DNA from: an uncultured bacterium
GTDB taxonomy: Bacteria > Bacillota > Clostridia > Oscillospirales > Oscillospiraceae
Direction: 5' to 3'
Assembly (NCBI GenBank): GCA_947364395.1
Contig: CANASS010000046.1
Location: 1-15,572, forward strand
Length of the DNA: 15,572 bases
Position 1 is the stretch's first letter, and each line of letters starts with the position of its first letter. Both the position numbers and the translations under genes were made by a program. Positions 1 through 6,186 of the stretch are shown here, piece by piece. The notes under the pieces are model-generated. The model saw only the letters and a program-made list of their open reading frames with translations, did no database searches and was not told the origin of the DNA.

Positions 1-2
1 TC

Positions 3-425
3 GTTCCCGGGGAGGCCGTATGGATGGACGGGCACATCGGGGTGTATGTGGGCGAGGGCCTTGTGGTGGAGGCCACGCCCAAATGGAAGGGCGGGGTGCA
101 GCGGTCCACGCTGGCCAATACGGCGGGGACGAAAACGCTCCCCGGCACCGCCGGGAGTCGGACTTGGACCAAGCACGGCAAACTGCCCTGGGTGGATTAC
201 GCAGCTCAGGAAACTGAAAAGGAGGATGAGGATATGCCTAAGTACAGAACGCTGAAGGACGTGCCGGACAGCTACCGGCCCACCATCCGCAAGCTCATGG
301 AGCGCGGGGCCCTCCGGGGCGAGAGCGACCCGGACCCCAACAGCTTGGAAGATAACGTGCTCAACCTGGACGAGACCTACTGCCGGATCATGACCACGCT
401 GGACCGGCTGGAGGTGCTGGGCTGA
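3..425 (+). CDS. Phage endolysin (cell-wall hydrolase), 3' part only
   Basis: The reading frame is open from the left edge, so the start and the catalytic Cys lie outside the window. The visible part opens with PGEAVWMDGHIGVYVGEGL, the strand and catalytic-His segment typical of NlpC/P60-like (C40) or CHAP-like phage lysins, followed by EATPKWKGGV and WTKHGKLPWVDY, which are common in clostridial phage lysins. An acidic, Lys-rich linker (about ETEKEDED) then leads to a 63-residue C-terminal module (KYRTLKDVPDSYRPTIRKLM ... TTLDRLEVLG), probably for wall binding or dimerisation. The enzyme would cut peptidoglycan at lysis or act as an autolysin. A strong terminator follows the stop codon, so this is the end of a lysis module. 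The lysin family is fairly sure; the exact peptidase class cannot be settled without the N-terminus. Confidence 0.72.
   Translation, partial: VPGEAVWMDGHIGVYVGEGLVVEATPKWKGGVQRSTLANTAGTKTLPGTAGSRTWTKHGKLPWVDYAAQETEKEDEDMPKYRTLKDVPDSYRPTIRKLMERGALRGESDPDPNSLEDNVLNLDETYCRIMTTLDRLEVLG
234..425 (+). CDS. Possible separately translated C-terminal module of the endolysin
   Basis: An ATG at 234 lies in the same frame as the endolysin and is preceded by AAAAGGAGG (217-225) with 8 bases of spacing, a near-ideal Shine-Dalgarno inside the coding region. It would yield a 63-residue protein starting MPKYRTLKDV, exactly the C-terminal module after the linker. Some clostridial phage endolysins (CD27L and CTP1L) are known to make a C-terminal fragment from an internal start that associates with the full-length enzyme. 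That the same happens here is inference from the position of the site. Alternatively the linker codons match an SD by chance, since AAG GAG GAT encodes Lys-Glu-Asp. Confidence 0.45.
   Translation: MPKYRTLKDVPDSYRPTIRKLMERGALRGESDPDPNSLEDNVLNLDETYCRIMTTLDRLEVLG
382..425 (+). repeat. Direct repeat, copy 1 (3' end of endolysin)
   Basis: The last 44 bases of the endolysin, including the stop codon, recur at 1608-1651 with three substitutions. The two copies bracket the abi gene and its promoter and terminators. Confidence 0.85.
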
Positions 426-434
426 CCGAATACC

Positions 435-477
435 AGCCCCATCACTTGCCGTAGAAGCAGGTGATGGGGCTATTTTT
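435..477 (+). terminator. Rho-independent terminator after endolysin
   Basis: A 15-bp stem (435-449 with 457-471, one G-U pair) has a 7-base loop and is followed by ATTTTT. It separates the lysis module from the abi gene, whose promoter starts four bases further on. Confidence 0.85.
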
Positions 478-480
478 CCC

Positions 481-508
481 TTGATTTTTATGTCATCTAT
501 GGTAGAAT
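481..508 (+). promoter_or_regulatory. Promoter of the abi gene
   Basis: TTGATT (481-486) and TAGAAT (503-508) are separated by 16 bases, a good sigma-A-like match placed just after the endolysin terminator. The gene can therefore be expressed on its own, as expected for a cargo gene active in the lysogen. Confidence 0.6.
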
Positions 509-539
509 CGAATTATAGAAAAATAAGGGGACATTGCTT

Positions 540-1502
540 ATGGGACGTGAAGAGAAGCCAAAGCTAAATATTGAACAGCAAATCGGACGCTTATCTGAAA
601 AGGGTATAAAATTTAATTTGATATCCAAGGAAGAAGCTATTAAATATTTGACCGATAATAACAATTACTTTAAACTGACTGCTTACCGAAAAACATTTCC
701 TAAACATTGCAACGGTGAAAATTCGGGGAAATACATTGATCTGGATTTTGCTCAGCTTAAGGATCTTGCTATTATAGATATGCGGCTCCGATATGCACTG
801 CTGCATTTAGCGCTGGACGTTGAGCATTACGCAAAAGTCCGCCTTATAAAGGCGATAGCTGACAGCCCAGATGACGGCTATGATATTGTGAAAAACTTTA
901 TAAGCTCTCTTGCTGATTCACAGCGTGAAGCTTTCGAGAAAGAAATTGAACGCAACCGGGACAATCCATATTGTGGAGATATAATCCATAAGTATGATGG
1001 GGAGTATCCTGTATGGGCTTTTGTTGAGGTAATTCCATTTGGGAGGTTTGTTGCGTTCTATAAACATTGTGCGAACTATTTGGGTGATCGAAAAATGGCG
1101 GATGAGTACTTCCTTCTCCTTTCAGCGAAAGAACTGCGGAACCCTGCCGCACACAGCAACTGCATCCTAAATGATTTATCCCCGGGGACAAGTCATCGCC
1201 AAACAAATCATGTGGTCAACAGCGAATTATCAAAAACCCCTGGTATAACAAAGGGAATTCGGCGCAGGAAAATGTCGAATTCCCGTATTCAGCAAATCAT
1301 CACCCTGTTGTATGCACATAAGAGATTTGTAACAAGCGTTGGTGTGCATGAACACCAGTGCGAGGTCCTGCATGGTGTGGCCGGCAGGATGTTTCGCAAC
1401 ATTTCTTACTATGATAACAACGATACAATTTCGACAACATTTGGATTTGTCAAATCAGTCATTGACAATTGGTTTCCATTCGCATATAATGCAGATACAT
1501 AG
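540..1502 (+). CDS. Abi_2-family (AbiD/AbiF-like) abortive infection protein, HEPN type
   Basis: This 320-residue protein matches the Abi_2 family. Features seen are an N-terminal LNIEQQIGRLSEKGI / NYFKLTAYR region (about 9-50), a central hydrophobic helical stretch (IIDMRLRYALLHLALDVEHYAK, about 78-99), a PVWAFVEVIPFGR segment (157-169) and the HEPN motif R200-N-P-A-A-H205. HEPN proteins of this kind are usually RNases, and Abi_2 proteins stop phage growth by cell arrest or death; this role is family knowledge. I chose ATG 540 because AAGGGG at 525-530 sits 9 bases upstream; a TTG at 534 is too close to that site. The gene is visibly AT-rich against GC-rich neighbours and has its own promoter and terminator. 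It therefore looks like a transferred 'moron' that protects the lysogen against other phages. Confidence 0.82.
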   Translation: MGREEKPKLNIEQQIGRLSEKGIKFNLISKEEAIKYLTDNNNYFKLTAYRKTFPKHCNGENSGKYIDLDFAQLKDLAIIDMRLRYALLHLALDVEHYAKVRLIKAIADSPDDGYDIVKNFISSLADSQREAFEKEIERNRDNPYCGDIIHKYDGEYPVWAFVEVIPFGRFVAFYKHCANYLGDRKMADEYFLLLSAKELRNPAAHSNCILNDLSPGTSHRQTNHVVNSELSKTPGITKGIRRRKMSNSRIQQIITLLYAHKRFVTSVGVHEHQCEVLHGVAGRMFRNISYYDNNDTISTTFGFVKSVIDNWFPFAYNADT

Positions 1503-1527
1503 AAAAAGTAGTTCGCCTACTTTTGCG

Positions 1528-1557
1528 GAGCGGTGTTACTGACATCGCTCTATTTTT
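1528..1557 (+). terminator. Terminator of the abi gene
   Basis: A stem GAGCGGTGT / ACATCGCTC (1528-1536 with 1542-1550, one G-U pair) with a 5-base loop is followed by TATTTTTATT. It lies 25 bases past the abi stop. A smaller stem (AAAAAGTAG / CCTACTTTT region, 1503-1524) precedes it. Confidence 0.75.
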
Positions 1558-1607
1558 ATTCGGCGAAGAACAGGGGCTGGCGGTCGGCCCTCCTCCCGAA
1601 GCCCATG

Positions 1608-1651
1608 GCCGGATCATGACCACACTGGACCGGCTGGAGGCGCTGGACTGA
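1608..1651 (+). pseudogene. Endolysin 3'-end remnant (direct repeat, copy 2)
   Basis: These 44 bases match 382-425 at 41 positions and still encode RIMTTLDRLEALD plus a stop, the last residues of the lysin module. The similarity stops abruptly upstream of GCCGGATCATGACC, and nothing upstream resembles the rest of the lysin. It is a scar of either an insertion that duplicated the lysin end or a recombination between two related phages. Confidence 0.8.
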
Positions 1652-1682
1652 GAAGAATCCTAGACGCCTGGGATTTTAGGAA

Positions 1683-1717
1683 GAGGGCACCTGAGCGGTC
1701 AGGTGCCCTCTTTATTT
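1683..1717 (+). terminator. Rho-independent terminator near the prophage end
   Basis: A perfect 12-bp stem (1683-1694 with 1699-1710), loop GCGG, is followed by TTTATTT. It follows the lysin remnant and is the last phage signal before the feoB sequence. The 60 bases after it (1718-1775) are AT-rich and carry no gene, consistent with the attachment-site region of the element. Confidence 0.85.
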
Positions 1718-1778
1718 GCGTTGTAGACAGATTCGGTTAGAAGAAATACGGGCTTGCTGTTGCATAATTATATAGACT

Positions 1779-2630
1779 ATGTGCATGTCACTTGGCTGTA
1801 ACGCCTGTGGAGTCACCGGCTGCCGCATCATCGACAGCCCCCGGGAGCGGCTCATCGCCATTCTGACCTCCTCTCTGGTGCCCTGCAACGGAAAGTTTCC
1901 CACCCTCATCGCCCTCATCACCATCTTTTTCGTAGGGGGGCGGGGGGGCCTGCTGGCCTCCCTGGAGGGGGCGGCCCTGCTGCTGGCCACCCTGGTGCTG
2001 GGGGTTGCGGGGACGCTGGCCTGCTCCCGTCTGCTGTCCGCCACGGTGCTCAAGGGGATGCCCTCTTCCTTTACCCTGGAATTGCCTCCCTTCCGCAAGC
2101 CCCGGGTGGGAGAGGTGGTGGTCCGCTCGGTGCTGGACCGCACCCTGTTTGTGCTGGGGCGGGCGGTGGCGGTGGCGGCCCCAGCCGGGGCCGTCATCTG
2201 GCTGATGGCCAACGTCACCCTGGGGGACGCCTCCCTGCTGGATCGGTGCACCGGCTTTCTGGACCCCTTCGCCCGCTGGTTCGGGCTGGACGGAGTGATC
2301 CTCATGGCCTTTATCCTGGGCTGGCCCGCCAACGAAATCGTCCTGCCGGTGATGCTCATGGCCTATCTGTCCACCGGGAGCCTGGTGGAGTTCGACGACC
2401 TGGCCGCCCTGGGCCAGCTCCTCACCCAGCAGGGCTGGACCTGGCTGACGGCGGTGTGCGCCATGCTGTTCTCCCTGTTCCACTGGCCCTGCTCCACCAC
2501 CTGTCTCACCATCTACCGGGAGACGGACAGCCTGAAGTGGACGGCGCTGGCGGTGCTTTTGCCCACGGCCCTGGGGCTGGGGCTGTGCTTTATCACAGCC
2601 GGGGCGGCCCGGCTGCTGGGACTGGCGTAA
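1779..2630 (+). pseudogene. feoB: FeoB C-terminal fragment (ferrous iron transporter), 5' part missing
   Basis: FeoB is the GTP-dependent Fe2+ uptake protein of the inner membrane. Only the C-terminal membrane half is here, 283 residues. It begins MCMSLGCNACGVTGCRIID, followed by SPRERLIAILTSSLVPCNG, the conserved gate-domain segment, and continues to GVILMAFILGWPANEIVLP and LFSLFHWPCSTTCLT. Complete FeoB proteins are usually 600-800 residues and carry an N-terminal G domain, which is absent. The ATG at 1779 has no Shine-Dalgarno upstream, and an in-frame TAG stands at 1773. The fragment begins exactly where AT-rich prophage-end sequence stops, so I read it as the 3' piece of a feoB gene split by integration. 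The 5' piece should lie at the other end of the element. A naturally short FeoB-like protein is less likely. Confidence 0.78.
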
Positions 2631-2638
2631 ACAAAAAA

Positions 2639-2696
2639 CCGCCGGTGAAGTCCTGGACGCGGAAGCTCCGCGCCCCAGCTTCACCGGCGGCTTTAT
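2639..2696. terminator. Bidirectional terminator after feoB
   Basis: The stem CCGCCGGTGAAG / CTTCACCGGCGG (2639-2650 with 2679-2690) encloses a smaller stem (GCGG/CCGC near 2659-2671). On the plus strand it is followed by CTTTAT. On the minus strand it is followed by a T run, from the A run at 2633-2638, so it can stop traffic from both sides. Confidence 0.75.
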
Positions 2697-2754
2697 AAAG
2701 GAACCTCTGAACAAATGCGTCTGCGGCGCTTTGCCGGTTCATTCAGAGGTTCCT
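2692..2754 (-). terminator. Terminator of the ABC importer operon
   Basis: A 13-bp perfect inverted repeat AGGAACCTCTGAA / TTCAGAGGTTCCT (2699-2711 with 2742-2754) has a 30-base spacer. Read on the minus strand it ends in TTTAT. It begins ten bases after the last ATPase stop codon. Confidence 0.65.
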
Positions 2755-2764
2755 AAACTCTTTC

Positions 2765-3490
2765 TTACTCCAGCGCCAGGGAGGCATCCAGCAGTTTTTT
2801 GGTATAGGGGTGTTTGGGGTGGTCGTAGATCTCGTCCACATCCCCCGCTTCCACGATCTCCCCGTTGGTCATCACCGCCACCCGGCCGCACAGCTGGTAT
2901 ACCACCGCCAGATCATGGGAGATGAACAGGTAGGACAGCCCCAGCTTCTCCTTCAAATCGGCCAGCAGGCGGAGAATCTGAGCCTGAAGGGTGACATCCA
3001 GGGCGGACACCGGCTCGTCCAGCACGATGAGCTTGCTCCCCTGAATAAGGGCGGCGGCGATGGCCACCCGCTGGCGCTGGCCGCCGGACAGCTGGGCGGG
3101 CTTCCGCGTCAAATGCTCCTCCTCCAGCCCCACCAGGGGGAGAAAGTCCAGCACCCTGCGGCGGCGGGCCTCTTTGTCCCGCATCCCGGCGGCCCGGAGG
3201 GGCTCCTCCAGAATCCACCCCAGCGTCTTGGCCGGGTTCAGCGACCCGTAGGGGTCCTGAAACACCATCTGGGGCCGGGGGCTGTTTACCTCCAGGACGC
3301 CGGTGGTGTCGGCGACCATCCCCAGCACGCACTTGGCCAGGGTGGACTTGCCCGACCCGGACTCCCCCACCACGCCCAGGGCCTCGCCGGGGGCCAGGTC
3401 CAGGGACACCTCCCGGAGCACCTGCCTGCGGGCCCTGCCCCGGCCGTACCAGCTGCTGAGGCGGCTGATGTGCACAATTGGTTCAGCCAT
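2765..3490 (-). CDS. Peptide/nickel-type ABC importer, second ATPase (DppF/NikE-like)
   Basis: This 241-residue cytoplasmic ATPase energises uptake together with its partner ATPase and the two permeases. It carries Walker A GESGSGKS (42-49), Q-loop Gln78 in VFQDPYGSLNP, signature LSGGQRQR (134-141), Walker B LIVLDEP (154-160) and H-loop SHD with His192. It ends in HPYTKKLLDA, typical of the Dpp/Opp/Nik group. It is shorter than typical DppF/OppF (about 320-330 residues) and lacks their C-terminal Cys-containing extension; its length is closer to NikE. The ATG at 3490 overlaps the end of the upstream ATPase gene by 8 bases, so translation is coupled. It is the last gene of the five-gene operon. 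Confidence 0.9.
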   Translation of the reverse strand: MAEPIVHISRLSSWYGRGRARRQVLREVSLDLAPGEALGVVGESGSGKSTLAKCVLGMVADTTGVLEVNSPRPQMVFQDPYGSLNPAKTLGWILEEPLRAAGMRDKEARRRRVLDFLPLVGLEEEHLTRKPAQLSGGQRQRVAIAAALIQGSKLIVLDEPVSALDVTLQAQILRLLADLKEKLGLSYLFISHDLAVVYQLCGRVAVMTNGEIVEAGDVDEIYDHPKHPYTKKLLDASLALE

Positions 3491-4298
3491 CCTGGGGTTC
3501 CTCCTTCAGCTTTTTTCGGGTGGGCCGGGAGGCGATGAGCAGTTTGGTGTAGTCCTCCCTGGGGTGGCGGAACACCTGGTCCGCCGGGCCGGACTCCACG
3601 ATTTTTCCCTGCTTCATTACCACCACACGGCCGCACAGGGCTCTCACCACCCCCAGATCGTGGGAGATGAACAGGATGGCGGTCCCTTCCCGGCGGTTGA
3701 TGTCCTTTAAAGTCTCCAGAATCTGGGCCTGGATGGTCACGTCCAGCGCCGTGGTGGGCTCGTCGGCGATGAGCAGCCGGGGGCGCAGCACCAGCGCCGA
3801 CGCGATCATCACCCGCTGGCGCATGCCGCCGGACAGCTGGTGAGGGTACTGCCGGTACAGCCCCTGGGGGTCGGGCAGGCCCGCCAGAGCCATGGCCTCC
3901 AGGGCCCGGGCCTTTCGCTCCGCCGGGGACAGCCTCCCGTGGATGCGCAGGGACTCCTCCACCTGCTTTCCGATGCGCATGGTGGGATTCAGGCTGGTCA
4001 TGGGCTCCTGAAAGATGATGGACAGGTCCCGGCCCTGGTACCGCCGCAGCTCCTCCCGGGACAGGGAGAGCAGGTCGGTCCCCTCAAAAAGGGCGCTGCC
4101 TGAGACCGACACCTGGGAGCGGCGGATGAGGCCCATGAGGGCGTGGGCGGTCATGGACTTGCCCGAACCGGACTCGCCCACAATGCCCACGATCTCCCCC
4201 CGGTCCATCTGGAGGGAGAATTTGTCCACCGCTGTAAAGGGTTTTTCTTCCCCCCTGTCGGTGAACACCACCGACAGGTCCCGGATCTCCAGCATCAT
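3483..4298 (-). CDS. Peptide/nickel-type ABC importer, first ATPase (DppD/NikD-like)
   Basis: This 271-residue ATPase has Walker A GESGSGKS (41-48), Q-loop Gln97 in IIFQEPMTSLNP, signature LSGGMRQR (155-162), Walker B LLIADEP (175-181) and H-loop His213 in ISHDLGVV. The HP..DYTKLL segment near 246-254 is shared by the Dpp/Opp/Nik ATPases. The gene starts at 4298 in ATGATG, whose middle TGA ends the upstream permease, a classic coupled junction; GGGGGTGG lies a few bases upstream as SD. A longer open frame reaches 4781 but is only the shadow of the permease. Like its partner it is short (NikD size), lacking most of the C-terminal extension of DppD/OppD. Confidence 0.9.
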   Translation of the reverse strand: MMLEIRDLSVVFTDRGEEKPFTAVDKFSLQMDRGEIVGIVGESGSGKSMTAHALMGLIRRSQVSVSGSALFEGTDLLSLSREELRRYQGRDLSIIFQEPMTSLNPTMRIGKQVEESLRIHGRLSPAERKARALEAMALAGLPDPQGLYRQYPHQLSGGMRQRVMIASALVLRPRLLIADEPTTALDVTIQAQILETLKDINRREGTAILFISHDLGVVRALCGRVVVMKQGKIVESGPADQVFRHPREDYTKLLIASRPTRKKLKEEPQDG

Positions 4299-5101
4299 GA
4301 GGCCACCCCCATCCGCTCCCGGAGGCCTTCGCCCACCAGCCCCACGCCTAAAATCAGCAGGATGACTACCGCCGCCGGGAAGGCGGTGCACCAGGGCAGG
4401 GTGAAAAAGGACCCCTGGACGTCCTTGAGCATGTAGCCCAGGCTGGGCTCCTGGGCGTTGACGCCCACGCCCAGGTAGCTCATGGAGGCCTCCGCCAGCA
4501 CCGCGTTGTTGAAGCCGATGGCCAGCCCGGACAGCAGGGTGGGCCAGGTGTTGGGCAGAATATGGACGAAGATGATCCGCGGGCTGGACACCCCCATGAG
4601 TTGGGCGGACCGGACGAAGTCCCGGTCCCGGTACTTCAGGAACTCCCCCCGGACCAGCCGGGCGAAGCTGGGAATGAAGAGCACCCCCAAGGCCCCGATT
4701 ACGTTGTACTTTCCCGGCCCGGTGACCGCCAGCACCACCAGGGCCAGCAGGAAGCTGGGGAAGGCGGCTACCGCGTCGCACAGGCGCATGACCAGGGCGT
4801 CAATGGGCCCTCCATAGTAGCCGCACAGCGACCCGACGGCAAGGCCGCACACCGCCCCCACCGCCAGCACCGCCAGGGCGATGGTCAGGGTGGACCCGGC
4901 CCCCTCCAGGGTGCGGGAGAAGATGTCCCGCCCGTAGGCGTCGCAGCCGAAGGGATGGGCGGCGGACGGGGCGGCGTTCCGGGCCGCCCCGTCCATGGCG
5001 GAGGGCTCGAAGGGGGTCCAGAAAAAGCCCACGGCAATAAAGACCAGCATACACGCGGTCAATATCACGCCGGTTGTCAAATACCAGTTTTTTTGTTTCA
5101 T
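4295..5101 (-). CDS. Peptide/nickel-type ABC importer permease (DppC/NikC-like)
   Basis: This inner-membrane permease of 268 residues has an N-terminal membrane helix (about 8-30), then the DppC-type motif HPFGCDAYGRDIFSR (about 49-63). Further membrane segments follow (ALAVLAVGAVCGLAVGSLCG, FLLALVVLAVTG and others). The cytoplasmic EAA loop reads FVRSAQLMGVSSPRIIFVHILPNT, which docks on an ATPase. The conserved C-terminal segment LAEASMSYLGVGV is typical of the second permease. It is separated from the first permease gene by 47 bases that hold a hairpin, and its stop overlaps the next start. The start MKQKNWYL fits family lengths; the SD (a GGGG near 5107-5110) is weak, so expression may depend partly on coupling to the upstream cistron. 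Confidence 0.9.
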   Translation of the reverse strand: MKQKNWYLTTGVILTACMLVFIAVGFFWTPFEPSAMDGAARNAAPSAAHPFGCDAYGRDIFSRTLEGAGSTLTIALAVLAVGAVCGLAVGSLCGYYGGPIDALVMRLCDAVAAFPSFLLALVVLAVTGPGKYNVIGALGVLFIPSFARLVRGEFLKYRDRDFVRSAQLMGVSSPRIIFVHILPNTWPTLLSGLAIGFNNAVLAEASMSYLGVGVNAQEPSLGYMLKDVQGSFFTLPWCTAFPAAVVILLILGVGLVGEGLRERMGVAS

Positions 5102-5123
5102 GGTTTCCCCATTTCACCTTTTG

Positions 5124-5149
5124 GTTCTTTTTCTCTCGAGAAAAAGAAC
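5124..5149 (-). promoter_or_regulatory. Intercistronic hairpin between the two permease genes
   Basis: A 12-bp perfect inverted repeat (GTTCTTTTTCTC / GAGAAAAAGAAC, 5124-5135 with 5138-5149) has a two-base centre. It begins at the stop codon of the first permease gene (TAG at 5149-5151 on the minus strand). It is AT-rich and has no following T run, so it is not a typical terminator. An mRNA-stabilising or translation-adjusting role is inference. Confidence 0.5.
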
Positions 5150-6102
5150 TAGATTCCCTCAATCCGGGGGTCCATCACCCGGTAGAGCAGGTCGGCCAGG
5201 AAATTGCAGCCCACCACCGCCGCCGCCAGCAGCACCACCACGGCCTGGACCACCGGGTAGTCCCGGTTGCCGATGGAGGAGATCAGGATGCGGCCCAGGC
5301 CGGGGATGCCAAAGACCTGCTCCACCACAATAGAACCTGCCATGATGTCGCCGATGGCCATGGCCAGAAAGGTCACCACCGGGATCAAGGCGTTACGCAG
5401 CACATGCCGCCGCAGGGCGGAGCCCCGGCTGTTCCCCTTGCTGTAGGCGGTGCGGATGTAGTCCTGGTCCAGCTCCCCCAGGATGGAGCCCCGGAGGAGC
5501 TTCACCGTCATGGCGCTCTTGGGCAGGGCGATGGCCAGGGCGGGGACGGCCATGAAGCGCAGGTGGGCCGCCAGGTGGAGGCCCTGCTCGTCCTGAAGGG
5601 GGATGTATTTCGGGTCAAACCAGCGGAGCACCAGGGCAAAAAGGTACATCAGCCCGATGCCCAGCACAAAGTTGGGAATGGACATGGTGATCTGGGTGAG
5701 CACCGTCACCGCCCGGTCCACCAACCCGCCCGGCCTGCGGGCGGCGATGAGCCCCAGTGGCAGGGAGATGAGGAGGATGAGGGCGAAGGACACCGCCGCC
5801 AGCACCAGCGTGACGCCGATTTTGTCCGCCAGCAGCTGGTTCACCGTCATGTCATATTTGTAGGACTGGCCGAAATCTCCGGCGGCGAAGGCGGTGAGCC
5901 AGCTCCAGTACCGCTGCCAGACGGGCAGGTCCAGGCCGTGCCGGGCGCGGAACACCGCGATCTGCTCGTCGGTGGCTTCCACCCCCAGCACGGAGCCGGT
6001 AGGATCGCCGGGAATGATGGAGAAGGCGGCGAAAGCCAGCGCGCTCACCAGCAGCAGGGTGCCCAGCAGCAGGGCCAGCCGCTTCAGCAAGGCTTTTCCC
6101 AT
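5149..6102 (-). CDS. Peptide/nickel-type ABC importer permease (DppB/NikB-like)
   Basis: This inner-membrane permease of 317 residues begins MGKALLKRLALLLGTLLLVS, the usual first helix of DppB, followed by the FSIIPGDPTGSVLG motif and a periplasmic loop (RARHGLDLPVWQRYWSWL). Several membrane helices follow. The EAA-type loop DYIRTAYSKGNSRGSALRRH, followed by VLRNALIPV, fixes the family. I start it at ATG 6102 because AAAGGGGG lies about 8 bases upstream. An open frame continues to 6162, but that stretch is a GC-rich hairpin rather than coding. It lies downstream of the binding-protein gene, with a terminator-like hairpin in between that probably lowers permease levels relative to the binding protein. 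Confidence 0.9.
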   Translation of the reverse strand: MGKALLKRLALLLGTLLLVSALAFAAFSIIPGDPTGSVLGVEATDEQIAVFRARHGLDLPVWQRYWSWLTAFAAGDFGQSYKYDMTVNQLLADKIGVTLVLAAVSFALILLISLPLGLIAARRPGGLVDRAVTVLTQITMSIPNFVLGIGLMYLFALVLRWFDPKYIPLQDEQGLHLAAHLRFMAVPALAIALPKSAMTVKLLRGSILGELDQDYIRTAYSKGNSRGSALRRHVLRNALIPVVTFLAMAIGDIMAGSIVVEQVFGIPGLGRILISSIGNRDYPVVQAVVVLLAAAVVGCNFLADLLYRVMDPRIEGI

Positions 6103-6121
6103 GGGGACAAGCCCCCTTTCT

Positions 6122-6160
6122 AAGAAAAAGGGCGGGGACGCCGCTTGGACGCCCCCGCCC
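6122..6160 (-). terminator. Attenuating terminator-like hairpin between binding-protein and permease genes
   Basis: On the minus strand an 8-bp all-GC stem (GGGCGGGG / CCCCGCCC, 6160-6153 with 6137-6130) is followed directly by TTTTTCTT. It has the shape of an intrinsic terminator, but the operon continues with a good SD right after it. Partial termination here would leave the binding protein in excess, as is usual for such importers. Confidence 0.65.
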
Positions 6161-6186
6161 ATACCGTTTCAATGGTGGAAATGCCG

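Noticed and set aside
534..539. TTG start of the abi gene
   Set aside because: It lies only 3 bases from the AAGGGG SD, whereas ATG 540 has 9-base spacing.
6103..6162. Upstream start for the first permease
   Set aside because: The 20 extra codons cover the GC hairpin and T tract. The SD AAAGGGGG and the membrane helix support ATG 6102.
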